Assembly (NCBI RefSeq): GCF_003885045.1
Contig: NZ_RHJS01000002.1
Span: forward strand, 2,356,001 to 2,420,000
From: Schaedlerella arabinosiphila
GTDB taxonomy: Bacteria > Bacillota > Clostridia > Lachnospirales > Lachnospiraceae
Direction of reading: 5' to 3'
Length of the DNA stretch: 64,000 nucleotides
Of this stretch, positions 8,380 to 16,211 are shown piece after piece. The notes beneath the pieces were generated by a model, which saw only the letters and a list, made by a program, of their open reading frames with translations, was not told the DNA's origin and made no database searches. How positions within the stretch are numbered: position 1 is the first letter of the stretch; the number at the start of each line of letters is the position of its first letter. A program made the translations under genes and the position numbers.

Positions 8380-9691
8380 GGAAGTCAAGACTATGTTAGA
8401 AGGCACCGAGAAGGGCGGCGTGAGAAACAGTATTCAAAACTGCCTGACCGTGTTCCAGCACGACCCCGTCCTTTCCGGGGCGGTTGCCAAGAACCTGTTG
8501 ACCGAGCGCATTGACCTGTTAAAGCCCATCGGCAGGAAGAACCGAACCGGCGGCAGGGCGATGACCGACACGGACATGAAATATATCCGGCTGTATCTGG
8601 AAAACACCTACGGCCTGACAAGCGAGAAAAAGATAGCGGACGCCGTCGCCCTTGCCGCAGACGCCAACAGATACCACCCCATCCGGGATTACCTGAACGG
8701 CCTTGTCTGGGACGGAACCGAGCGAATCCGCTTCTGCGTGCGGCACTTTCTGGGAGCCGACACGGACGGGTACACCTATGAAGCCCTGCGGCTGTTCCTG
8801 CTGGGAGCCATCCACCGGGCGTTCTGCCCCGGCTGTAAGTTTGAGGTCATGCTTTGCCTAGTAGGCGGGCAGGGAGCCGGGAAGTCCACCTTCTTCCGGT
8901 TGCTGGCAGTCAAAGACGAGTGGTTCTCCGATGATTTGCGGAAGCTGGACGATGAAAACGTGTACCGTAAGCTACAAGGCCACTGGATAATCGAAATGTC
9001 GGAGATGATTGCCACCGCCAACGCCAAGAGCATTGAAGAAATCAAATCTTTCCTAAGCCGCCAGAAGGAGGTCTACAAGATACCGTATGAAACCCACCCA
9101 GAGGACAGGCCCCGGCAATGCGTGTTCGGCGGGACTTCCAACGCCCCGGATTTCCTGCCCCTTGACCGCACTGGGAACCGGCGTTTCCTGCCGGTCATGG
9201 TAAACCCAGAACAGGCCGAGGTACACATCCTTGACGATGAAGCCGCTTCCAGAGCCTATATCGGGCAGCTATGGGCGGAAGCCATGACGATATACAAAGG
9301 CGGCGATTTTAAGCTGTCTTTCAGCCCCGAAATGGTACGCTATCTCAAAGAACACCAGCGGGATTTCATGCCGGAGGACACCAAGGCTGGGATGATACAG
9401 GCGTACCTTGACCGCTACACCGGCAGCGCCGTGTGTTCCAAGCAGCTTTTCCGGGAAGCCTTAAACCGCCCTTTTGACGAGCCGAAGCAATGGGAAATCC
9501 GGGAAATCAACGAAATCATGCACCAGTGCGTGACCGGCTGGAAGTATTTCTCCAATCCCCGGATGTTTGAGGGCTACGGCAGGCAGAAGGGCTGGGAACG
9601 GGACCCCCCGACAACGGACACTGGCAACGGGCAGGAAAAAAACCCGGACGGATTTATGCCGGTTCCCGAACAGATGGAACTTCCCTTCTGA
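8291..9691 (+). CDS. VirE/VapE-family P-loop helicase (virulence-associated E)
   Basis: 466 residues from a TTG start with GGAAGTGA upstream. GGQGAGKSTF near residue 197 is the Walker A, and HWIIEMSEM provides the Walker B-like acidic segment; GTSNAPDFLPLDRTGNRRFL is the typical sensor/Arg-finger stretch of the VirE family. Such proteins follow a CHC2 primase module in elements and phages and act as SF3-like replication helicases. No virulence function is implied. The C-terminal 40 residues are Pro/Gly-rich and probably disordered. Confidence 0.88.
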   Translation: MSEEWQTLPPEIRQAVTDTIEAAPPPRSVEEVKTMLEGTEKGGVRNSIQNCLTVFQHDPVLSGAVAKNLLTERIDLLKPIGRKNRTGGRAMTDTDMKYIRLYLENTYGLTSEKKIADAVALAADANRYHPIRDYLNGLVWDGTERIRFCVRHFLGADTDGYTYEALRLFLLGAIHRAFCPGCKFEVMLCLVGGQGAGKSTFFRLLAVKDEWFSDDLRKLDDENVYRKLQGHWIIEMSEMIATANAKSIEEIKSFLSRQKEVYKIPYETHPEDRPRQCVFGGTSNAPDFLPLDRTGNRRFLPVMVNPEQAEVHILDDEAASRAYIGQLWAEAMTIYKGGDFKLSFSPEMVRYLKEHQRDFMPEDTKAGMIQAYLDRYTGSAVCSKQLFREALNRPFDEPKQWEIREINEIMHQCVTGWKYFSNPRMFEGYGRQKGWERDPPTTDTGNGQEKNPDGFMPVPEQMELPF

Positions 9692-9714
9692 AAAATCCGG
9701 GGAAAATGCAGCCG

Positions 9715-9899
9715 GTTGCCGACCCCGTTGCTATCCCGTTGCCGAGCCGGTTGCCGGGGAAAACCCCGTGACTGCGGGCTTTTCTCCCCTCTGACAACCA
9801 AAGCAACAGAAAAATAAAAGAAAAAGTAATAAATAACCCAACCGCCAGACAGAGATTGTTTTAAAGGTTTTTTGAAGCCCGTTGCCGGACTTCGTTGCC
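9715..9899. repeat. Phased GTTGCC iterons
   Basis: GTTGCC(G) starts at 9715, 9738, 9750, 9881 and 9894, with a one-base variant (GTTGCT) at 9727. Spacings within each group are 11-13 bp, close to one DNA turn. The gene-free stretch 9692-9944 between the helicase and tnpW also holds a weak hairpin CCCG/CGGG near 9765. Likely protein-binding sites for replication or recombination control. Confidence 0.6.
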
Positions 9900-9944
9900 G
9901 ACCCTCTCCTGTCTGGCTATTTTCATGTATGGAGGTAAATGCCT

Positions 9945-10142
9945 ATGGCAAAAAGCAAAACAGAAATCCATGTCACAACGGTATTTGACGGCGAACTGGA
10001 CGCTACGGACGTTTTCGTAAGCCTGATTGCACAGAGATACAGCCAGAGAAACGGCAAAGAATATCTTGCGAAAAAGCAAGAATTAGAGTATAATAAAGAC
10101 AAGGTTCAGAGTGACCGTGTTCCGTCTGGATTGTGCGGGTAA
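9945..10142 (+). CDS. tnpW: Transposon-encoded protein TnpW
   Basis: 65 residues beginning MAKSKTEIHVTTVFDGELDA and ending PSGLCG. This matches the short TnpW proteins found immediately before tnpX-type recombinases. ATG 9945 is chosen over 9939 because GGAGG at 9931-9935 is then nine bases away instead of three. The coding sequence contains GTATAATAAAGACA (10088-10101), a -10-like motif also found in front of the acetyltransferase, so the 3' end may double as the recombinase promoter. Its biochemical role is unknown. Confidence 0.8.
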   Translation: MAKSKTEIHVTTVFDGELDATDVFVSLIAQRYSQRNGKEYLAKKQELEYNKDKVQSDRVPSGLCG

Positions 10143-10148
10143 ACGGTT

Positions 10149-11813
10149 ATGATGAACGGATTTGAAGATACAGGCATGGACGCAGTGCTGGCAGGCAGCT
10201 TCCGGGCAGCCATCTATTGCAGGCTTTCCAAGGACGATGACCTTGACGGGGAGAGCGCCAGCATTGCAAACCAGCGGGATATGCTGGAAACCTACTGCGA
10301 AAAGCAGGGATGGGAGGTTGTCGCAATCTATCAGGATGATGGCTATACGGGGCTGAACATGGAGCGCCCCGACCTGAAACGGATGTTGAAAGCCATCGAG
10401 TGCAGGCAGATAAACCTTGTGATTACGAAAGACCTTTCCCGACTGGGGAGGAACTACTTGCAGACTGGCTTCTTGATTGAAGATTTCTTCCCCCGCCACG
10501 GCGTCCGCTATATCGCCATGAATGACGGTATCGACACCATGCGGGACAACAACGACATTGCGCCGTTCAAGAACATCCTCAACGAGATGTACAGCAAGGA
10601 CATTTCCAAGAAAGTCCATTCCTCTTATGTGCTGAAAGCGCAGAAAGGACAGTTTACCGGCTGCCTTGCCCCCTTCGGCTACAAGAAAGACCCGGAGGAC
10701 AAAAACCACCTGCTGATTGACGAGGAAACGGCCCCCATTGTCCGGCTCCTGTTTGCGTGGGCGCTGGAAGGACACGGCCCCAACTACATCCGGCGCAGGC
10801 TGGAAGAACAGAAAATCCCCTGCCCCACCTACTGGAACCGGGTACGGGGGCTGCGGAACGTGTCAACCAAGTGGGAAAAGAAAGACCCGGTAAACGGGCG
10901 GTATATGTGGGACTTTACCGTGATTAAGGACATCCTGCTGAATCCCGTCTACACCGGCGCTATCGCTTCCCAGAAAAAGGAGTACCGCTTCAAAATCGGC
11001 ACCATCGGGGAGCGGAAGCCGGAGGACTGGATTGTTGTGGAGGGCCAGCACAAGCCGCTTGTTGACCGCAAGACCTTTGACATCGTGGGGAGCAAGCTGA
11101 AATCCCGGCAGCGCCCCAGACAGTCCGGGGAATACAGCCTGTTTGCTGGGCTTATCAAATGCGGCGAGTGCGGGAAGTCGCTGACTATACGCTACACCAA
11201 CGATAAGCACCCGAAGCAGATTTATTCCTGTAAGACCTACAACGCTTTCGGCAAGCAGCACTGTACCCAGCACCGGGTAGAATACGACACCCTGTATTCC
11301 CTTGTGCTGAACAAAATTCGGGAGTGCGCCAGAGCCGCCCTGATGGACGGAGAAGCCGTTGCCGGGAAACTGACCGACACCTGCGAAGCCGAGCAGAAAG
11401 GCCAGCGGGAAGCGCTGGAGCGTTCCCTTTCCAAAGACGAGGGACGCATTGACGTTCTGGAAAAGATGGTTCTGCGGCTGTATGAGGACATGGTTGCCGG
11501 ACGTATCAGCGAAGCGAACTTCAATCTGCTGATGGAAAAGACGCAGACGGAACAGGCGGAACTGAAAGCGAAGGTTGTGGAAGGCCGGAAGAAGCTGGCC
11601 GATGAAATCCAGCTTGCGTGCGATGCCCGCCAGTGGGTAGAAGCCATTCAGGAATACGCCGACATCACGGAACTGGACGCCGCCACCCTAAACCGCCTGA
11701 TTAAAGAAATCGTTGTCCATGAACACATCGACAGCGAAAAGACAAGACACATTTCTATTGAAATTCATTTCAATCTCAAACCCATCCCGGAAGTAGAGCA
11801 GGTCACGGCCTGA
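10149..11813 (+). CDS. tnpX: Large serine recombinase (TnpX-type), excision and integration
   Basis: 554 residues. AIYCRLSKDD holds the catalytic Ser (residue 27), and DLSRLGRNYLQ the conserved Arg cluster of the resolvase fold; IRRRLEE and NPVYTG mark the recombinase domain, and CGECGKSL...YSCKTY...HC the zinc ribbon near residue 340, followed by a coiled coil (residues about 430-500). The start ATGATG has no clear SD; it follows tnpW by six bases, so coupling is likely. It should catalyse insertion at the CAG-containing site seen at both element ends. Confidence 0.93.
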   Translation: MMNGFEDTGMDAVLAGSFRAAIYCRLSKDDDLDGESASIANQRDMLETYCEKQGWEVVAIYQDDGYTGLNMERPDLKRMLKAIECRQINLVITKDLSRLGRNYLQTGFLIEDFFPRHGVRYIAMNDGIDTMRDNNDIAPFKNILNEMYSKDISKKVHSSYVLKAQKGQFTGCLAPFGYKKDPEDKNHLLIDEETAPIVRLLFAWALEGHGPNYIRRRLEEQKIPCPTYWNRVRGLRNVSTKWEKKDPVNGRYMWDFTVIKDILLNPVYTGAIASQKKEYRFKIGTIGERKPEDWIVVEGQHKPLVDRKTFDIVGSKLKSRQRPRQSGEYSLFAGLIKCGECGKSLTIRYTNDKHPKQIYSCKTYNAFGKQHCTQHRVEYDTLYSLVLNKIRECARAALMDGEAVAGKLTDTCEAEQKGQREALERSLSKDEGRIDVLEKMVLRLYEDMVAGRISEANFNLLMEKTQTEQAELKAKVVEGRKKLADEIQLACDARQWVEAIQEYADITELDAATLNRLIKEIVVHEHIDSEKTRHISIEIHFNLKPIPEVEQVTA

Positions 11814-11910
11814 CCTGCCCCCGCCGGGGCGGTTCTTAACAACTCCATAGATATTTCTTGACACGCCGCCGCCCGCCATCGAGCCGGTTTCCTACACCTA
11901 TTTGGGTATG

Positions 11911-11921
11911 AAACAGGTTAT
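11911..11921. repeat. Right attachment site (core CAG)
   Basis: AAACAGGTTAT at the right boundary, partner of 1237-1247. Immediately rightward the reading frame of the split ATPase resumes. Bases 11814-11910 are the non-coding right end of the element, including a GC-rich inverted sequence near 11817-11835 and a TTGACA at 11858-11863 with no matching -10. Confidence 0.7.
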
Positions 11922-12175
11922 TCCCGGCGCTTCTATATCCGCATCTACAATCAGCAGTTTTTTCGTACTTTTCAAATCCTTGAGCGCAGACCAGGCTTTT
12001 ACAAATGCCAATAGGGACAATGTTCGTCCAACGCCCCCCTTATAGGAATGAAAGGCAATGACAGGCACTCCCGGCAGCTCCTTTTCTATCAATTCACTGT
12101 AATATGACGATTGCTGGTATAATACCTTTCTAAAAAGCGAAGAACATCTCTGCTCTCCGCTTCTGATCCATTCAT
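11914..12175 (-). pseudogene. KGGVGR-type ParA-like ATPase, 5' segment
   Basis: Upstream part of the split gene. AFHSYKGGVGRTLSLLAF is the deviant Walker A (KGGVGR in place of KGGVGK) and LLIVDADIEAPGIT the following strand, as in ParA/MinD-like ATPases; the frame then enters the element and stops. The likely start is ATG 12175, three bases after the potD stop, with AAGGCGG upstream, giving MNGSEAESRDVLRFLERYY. That frame ends after 28 codons, whereas the KGGVGR frame is one register away, so a frameshift near 12090-12100 is suspected. The KGGVGR frame can only be read from a poor TTG inside potD. Confidence 0.75.
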
Positions 12176-12178
12176 ATT

Positions 12179-13240
12179 TTAATCCGCCTTCAGTTCTTTC
12201 CAAAGCTCATTCATCAAATCATTGCTCTCCGGCTCCAACTGCTGGGTCACCTCACAGTTGTCCGTCGCGTCCTCTGCGGGAACCAGCGCCTCATCCGCCC
12301 GTTCCTCGTCTGAAAGGCTTTCCACCACCGCGTCATTGGGCGTGGAGTAATAGATATACTCAAAGTTCTTCTTTGCGATATCCTCCCTGCAGAGGAAATC
12401 CAGGAACTTCTGCGCCGCTTCCAGGTCATCGCAGTGTTTGGTAACCGCCCAGGCATCCAGCCATACATTGGAGCCTTCCTTGGGGATCACATATGCCAGA
12501 TTCTCATTGTACTGGTGTCCAAGGTAGGCTTCTCCGGAATACACCACCGCCATCACGGCGTTGCCTGCCACCACTTCGTCCCGGGCCTCATCCACCAGAT
12601 ACGCCTGCACGTCCGGCTTCTGTTTGAGGAGCAGCTCCTGGGCCTTTCGGATCTCATTTTCGTCGTTGGTGTTCAGAGAATACCCCAGATACTTCAATGC
12701 CGCCATATATGTGTCCCGCATGCTGTTCTGCATGATGACCTCGCCGGCGTAGTCCCCGTTGAACAAAACCTCCCAGCTGTCCACAGGCGCCTTCACCCTG
12801 GTCGTGTCATAGAGAATCCCCAGCGTTCCCCAGAAATAAGGCACCGTGTACGCATTTTCCGGGTCAAATGCAGCTGCAAGCTCCCAGTATTTGTCACCGA
12901 TATTCCCCCCGTTTTCCAGGGCGCTCCGGTCAATCTTCTGAAACTCGCCTTCCTCGATAAATCTTTGAAGCATATAGTCTGTGGAACAGAGCAGGTCGTA
13001 CTCGATCGCCCCGGATTTGTACTTGGTATACATCTCCTCCGGCGTCAGGGATTCCTCATATTTGATCTCAATTCCGGTCTCCTCGGTAAACAAATCCAGC
13101 ACATCCGGATCCATATACTCTCCATAGCTGAACACCGTCAGACTCCCCTTTTCTCCCCCTTTGCTTCCGCAGCCTGTCGCCCCCAGCATAGAGCAGGCCA
13201 GCACGCCTGCCAGCAGAACGCTGATCACTCTCTTTTTCAT
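12179..13240 (-). CDS. potD: Spermidine/putrescine-binding lipoprotein PotD
   Basis: 353 residues. A lipoprotein signal (MKKRVISVLLAGVLACSML, then TGCGS with the lipobox Cys) is followed by the periplasmic-binding-protein fold of the PotD family: LTVFSYGEYMDPDVL opening strand, ELWKELKAD C-terminus, and aromatic/acidic residues (YWELAAAFDPENAYTVPYFW) suited to polyamine cations. It is the last gene of the leftward potABCD operon and would deliver polyamine to the PotBC channel from the outer face of the membrane. SD AGAAAGGA precedes ATG. The ATPase pseudogene follows at once. Confidence 0.93.
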   Translation of the reverse strand: MKKRVISVLLAGVLACSMLGATGCGSKGGEKGSLTVFSYGEYMDPDVLDLFTEETGIEIKYEESLTPEEMYTKYKSGAIEYDLLCSTDYMLQRFIEEGEFQKIDRSALENGGNIGDKYWELAAAFDPENAYTVPYFWGTLGILYDTTRVKAPVDSWEVLFNGDYAGEVIMQNSMRDTYMAALKYLGYSLNTNDENEIRKAQELLLKQKPDVQAYLVDEARDEVVAGNAVMAVVYSGEAYLGHQYNENLAYVIPKEGSNVWLDAWAVTKHCDDLEAAQKFLDFLCREDIAKKNFEYIYYSTPNDAVVESLSDEERADEALVPAEDATDNCEVTQQLEPESNDLMNELWKELKAD

Positions 13241-13285
13241 CTCTCATATCCTTTCTATGAATAAAAATTTGTTTGATAACATACA

Positions 13286-13326
13286 AGAAAACCTGCCGCT
13301 GGCAGCTTTTCTGCATACGATGATAT
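13286..13326. repeat. Intergenic palindromic repeat, copy 1
   Basis: Imperfect palindrome AAGAAAACCTGCCG...CTTTTCTGCATACGATG in the potC-potD gap. Closely related copies are at 30120-30163 and, as a half element, at 60065-60088. It probably forms a hairpin in the operon transcript and may adjust relative expression of potD. Confidence 0.7.
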
Positions 13327-13342
13327 TCAAAACACCGCGGGG

Positions 13343-14146
13343 TCAAATTTCATACCCCGGTTTCTGCACCTGGGCTTTCTTTCCCGGCCAGTAATTGGCT
13401 GCCAGCAGTATCACAAAAACAAATACAAAAATCATCGTGGACAGCGCATACATCTCCGGCTTGATCCCTTTTCGGATCTCCCCGTAGATCATGGTAGACA
13501 GCGTATTGACCCCCGCCCCCTTGGTAAAATACGTGATCACGAAGTCGTCCATGGACATGGTAAACGCCATGAAAAAGCCGGCCACGATCCCGCTGGCAAG
13601 CTGCGGAAGGATCACCCTGAAAAAGGCATACACCGCATTTGCCCCCAGATCCCTCGCGGCCTCATACAGGCTCACATTCATCTGCCGGATCTTCGGCATG
13701 ACGCTTAGGATCACATAGGGGATATTAAACGTAATATGCGCAATCAGCACGCTGCCAAAGCCCAGCGGGATAAAGTGTACAAACCAGAGCATCAGCGCGA
13801 TCCCGGTCACAATATCCGCGTTCAGAAGCGGGATGTTGGTACAGATCATCATGATCTGATAGTTTTTCTGCCGCATGGCATGGATACCCAGAGCGCCCAG
13901 CACCCCAATCACCGTGGCGGCCAGCGCCGAAGCCGTAGCCAGAACCAGGGTTGTCACCAGGGCTTCCATGATCTGTCCGTTGGAAAATAATTTTCCGTAC
14001 CACTGCAGGGTAAAGCCGCCCCAGGTCACCCGGGACCGGGAATTATTGAAGGACAGCATGACCAGCACCAGAATCGGCGCATACAAAAATAAAATGATCA
14101 GGCCGATATAGAACCGGCTCAGTACACGTTTCAGCTTCTCTACCAT
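13343..14146 (-). CDS. potC: Spermidine/putrescine ABC transporter permease PotC
   Basis: 267 residues with six predicted membrane helices, the first at IGLIILFLYAPILVLVMLSF. The cytoplasmic EAA loop is clear (LYEAARDLGANAVYAFFRVI, residues about 160-180), where the PotA ATPase docks. Length and the AFTMSMDDFVITYF segment match PotC. It overlaps potB by seven bases, so the two permease subunits are translationally coupled. SD AAAGGGG lies before ATG. Confidence 0.94.
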   Translation of the reverse strand: MVEKLKRVLSRFYIGLIILFLYAPILVLVMLSFNNSRSRVTWGGFTLQWYGKLFSNGQIMEALVTTLVLATASALAATVIGVLGALGIHAMRQKNYQIMMICTNIPLLNADIVTGIALMLWFVHFIPLGFGSVLIAHITFNIPYVILSVMPKIRQMNVSLYEAARDLGANAVYAFFRVILPQLASGIVAGFFMAFTMSMDDFVITYFTKGAGVNTLSTMIYGEIRKGIKPEMYALSTMIFVFVFVILLAANYWPGKKAQVQKPGYEI

Positions 14147-14976
14147 ATCGCCGACCCCTTTCCTTCCACGTCATTTTTGGTCGTAAATGCCATACTGATC
14201 AGGACAAAGATCATCAGGGAAACCGACAGCCCTGACCCCAGGTTCCAGTTGGAGCTCTTTGTAAATTCCTGCTCGATGATATTTCCGATCAACTGCAGCT
14301 TGCCGCCGCCCAAAATATCCGAGATTACAAATGAGGTCATGGAAGGTACGAATACCATCACGATCCCGCTCAGAAGCCCGGGTATGGACAGCGGAAAAAT
14401 GATCTTCCGAAACACGGTAAAACCGCTGGCCCCCAGATCCCGCGCCGCTTCGATGATATCCTCGTCAATCTCCGCCACCGCGTTGAAGATCGGCAGCACC
14501 ATATAGGGAAGGTAGTCATATACCACCCCGATCATAATGGCCGTCCCTGTATTGGCCAGGGGCAGAGCTTCCAGCCCCAGCCTTGTCAGCAGGAAATTGA
14601 GGATTCCGTTATTGGACAGAATCATCTGCCAGGCCAGAATCCGCAGGATAAAATTCATCCACATCGGAAGGATCAGGATGAACATGGTAAACCCCTGCCT
14701 TCCCATTCCCAGATGCCGCAGAGCCAGCACAAGGGGATAGGACAAAAGAATGCAGATCAGGGTACATCCGACCGCGATCTCCAGGGAAAAGACCATTGCC
14801 TTCAAATGAATCGGATCGAAAGTGGCAACGATATTTTCCAGGGAAAAACCGCCTTCCCGGCTGGTCAGCGCATATTTAAAAATCACCCCCAGAGGGATCA
14901 CGGTAAAACCGATGACCCACAGGATGTACGGGGAGGACAGCCATGTCCGCCTGTTCACGGATTTTGCACGATTCAT
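14140..14976 (-). CDS. potB: Spermidine/putrescine ABC transporter permease PotB
   Basis: 278 residues and six helices. The N-terminal KSVNRRTWLSSPYILWVIGF leads into the first membrane segment. The EAA motif IIEAARDLGASGFTVFRKII sits at about residues 175-195, and FVPSMTSFVISDILGGGK is the diagnostic PotB segment. It pairs with PotC to form the polyamine channel. SD CAGGAGG is 12 bp before ATG. A 92-bp palindromic insertion separates it from potA, unlike the tight spacing in the rest of the operon. Confidence 0.94.
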   Translation of the reverse strand: MNRAKSVNRRTWLSSPYILWVIGFTVIPLGVIFKYALTSREGGFSLENIVATFDPIHLKAMVFSLEIAVGCTLICILLSYPLVLALRHLGMGRQGFTMFILILPMWMNFILRILAWQMILSNNGILNFLLTRLGLEALPLANTGTAIMIGVVYDYLPYMVLPIFNAVAEIDEDIIEAARDLGASGFTVFRKIIFPLSIPGLLSGIVMVFVPSMTSFVISDILGGGKLQLIGNIIEQEFTKSSNWNLGSGLSVSLMIFVLISMAFTTKNDVEGKGSAIW

Positions 14977-15008
14977 GATCTTATCAAACCTCCTGGTTCA
15001 TGTTTTGC

Positions 15009-15100
15009 ACGGTTCAGAGCCTATCCCCACACATGCGCAGCATCGGCAGGCCGCCCTGCCGGCGGTCTTTTCGCATGTAAGCGAAGGAGCTGTGAATCGT
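15009..15100. repeat. Palindromic insertion between potA and potB
   Basis: Outer inverted repeats ACGGTTCAGAGC (15009-15020) and GCTGTGAATCGT (15089-15100) match at 10 of 12 positions. Inside lie GGCAGG/CCTGCC (15045-15060) and TCGC/GCGA hairpins. No coding sequence. The layout resembles a small non-autonomous repeat lodged inside an operon. Confidence 0.55.
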
Positions 15101-15126
15101 AACACTGATATATGCTAAAGGACTGC

Positions 15127-16200
15127 CTATGCGTCTTCCCGCACAACCTCCGCATCCTCGGAATGGGGCTTGTGCATGATCTGGATATTGTCCGGCAGGA
15201 TCGTCATTCCCACCACGGTGCCGATCTGCGCCGGGTTGACGCTCTGTACGATCCAGTCGTAGTGCCCGACGCGGACCTTGATCTCGTAGTAAGCACCTTT
15301 GAATATAATGGAAACGACCATCCCTTTGAGATACCCGTCCTCTTCCTTTACAATCACCAGATCCTCCGGGCGGATGACCACATCCACCAGTTCGTCCTTC
15401 GCAAATCCGGTGTCCACACAGGGAATCGGGACATTCTGGATCTGAACCAGACAGTCCTCCTTCATAATCCCGTCTATGATATTGCTGTCTCCGATAAAAT
15501 CTGCCACAAACGCGTTCTGCGGTTCATCGTAAATGCTTTTGGAGGTTCCCATCTGCTGGATAATCCCTTTGTTCATGACGACGATACGGTCCGACATGGT
15601 CAGTGCCTCCTCCTGGTCGTGCGTCACATAGACAAAGGTAATCCCCACCTCCTGCTTGATCTTGATCAGTTCCCTCTGCATGCCGTGGCGGAGCTTTAAA
15701 TCCAGCGCCCCCAGGGGCTCATCCAGAAGCAGTATCTCCGGCTCATTGACAATGGCGCGGGCGATGGCCACACGCTGCTGCTGCCCGCCGCTTAAAGAAT
15801 CGGGCTTCCTTGTCTCATAACCGTCCATGTTCACCAGCTTTAGGGCATAGCGGATCTTATCCTTGATATACTGCTGGCTCTTTTTCTTAAGCTTCAATCC
15901 GAATGCTATATTTTCCGCCACATCCATATGCGGAAACAGGGAATATTTTTGAAAAACCGTGTTCACGTTCCGTTTGTCCGGAGAAAGGCCGGTGATATCC
16001 TTTCCCTCGAATAAAACGCGCCCTTCATCCGGCTTCTCAAAGCCGCCGATGATACGCAGGGTCGTGGACTTCCCGCATCCAGAAGGCCCCAGAAGCGTGA
16101 TAAATTCATTTCGCCCGATTTCCAGATCCAGATGGTTTAATATCTGTTTTCCATCAAATGATTTGCTGACAGAATCCAGCTCTAATATCACATCCTTCAT
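15127..16200 (-). CDS. potA: Spermidine/putrescine ABC transporter ATPase PotA
   Basis: 357 residues. GPSGCGKST Walker A at 38-46, LSGGQQQRVAIARAI signature and LLLDEPLGALD Walker B are all intact, and the C-terminal regulatory OB-like domain (PEDLVIVKEED, IFKGAYYEIKVRVG) is the TOBE_2 type of PotA. The open frame reaches 16239, but ATG 16200 has AAGGAGG at ideal spacing. It begins 12 bp after the XRE-cupin regulator stop and powers uptake through PotBC. Confidence 0.94.
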   Translation of the reverse strand: MKDVILELDSVSKSFDGKQILNHLDLEIGRNEFITLLGPSGCGKSTTLRIIGGFEKPDEGRVLFEGKDITGLSPDKRNVNTVFQKYSLFPHMDVAENIAFGLKLKKKSQQYIKDKIRYALKLVNMDGYETRKPDSLSGGQQQRVAIARAIVNEPEILLLDEPLGALDLKLRHGMQRELIKIKQEVGITFVYVTHDQEEALTMSDRIVVMNKGIIQQMGTSKSIYDEPQNAFVADFIGDSNIIDGIMKEDCLVQIQNVPIPCVDTGFAKDELVDVVIRPEDLVIVKEEDGYLKGMVVSIIFKGAYYEIKVRVGHYDWIVQSVNPAQIGTVVGMTILPDNIQIMHKPHSEDAEVVREDA

Positions 16201-16211
16201 ATATTTCCTCC

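Larger units (their letters stand above)
1240..11916. mobile_element. Integrative mobilizable element (TnpX-type serine recombinase, MobA/MobL relaxase)
   Basis: About 10.7 kb bounded by the trinucleotide CAG at 1240-1242 and 11914-11916, within the related sequences AACCAGCTTAT and AAACAGGTTAT. The host reading frame is interrupted exactly there. It carries a large serine recombinase and TnpW at the right end, an MobA/MobL relaxase with an oriT-like inverted repeat, replication-type genes (RepA-like, DUF3847, CHC2 primase, VirE helicase), a regulator and cargo. No coupling protein or type IV secretion genes are present, so it should be mobilizable rather than self-conjugative. Short target duplication fits serine recombinase integration. 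The cargo genes at about 1640-2855 and 5364-5894 look more AT-rich than the backbone. Confidence 0.88.

Noticed and set aside
11858..11916. Circle-junction promoter from TTGACA near the right end
   Set aside because: The nearest possible -10 across the joined ends is about 55 bp away, far too distant.
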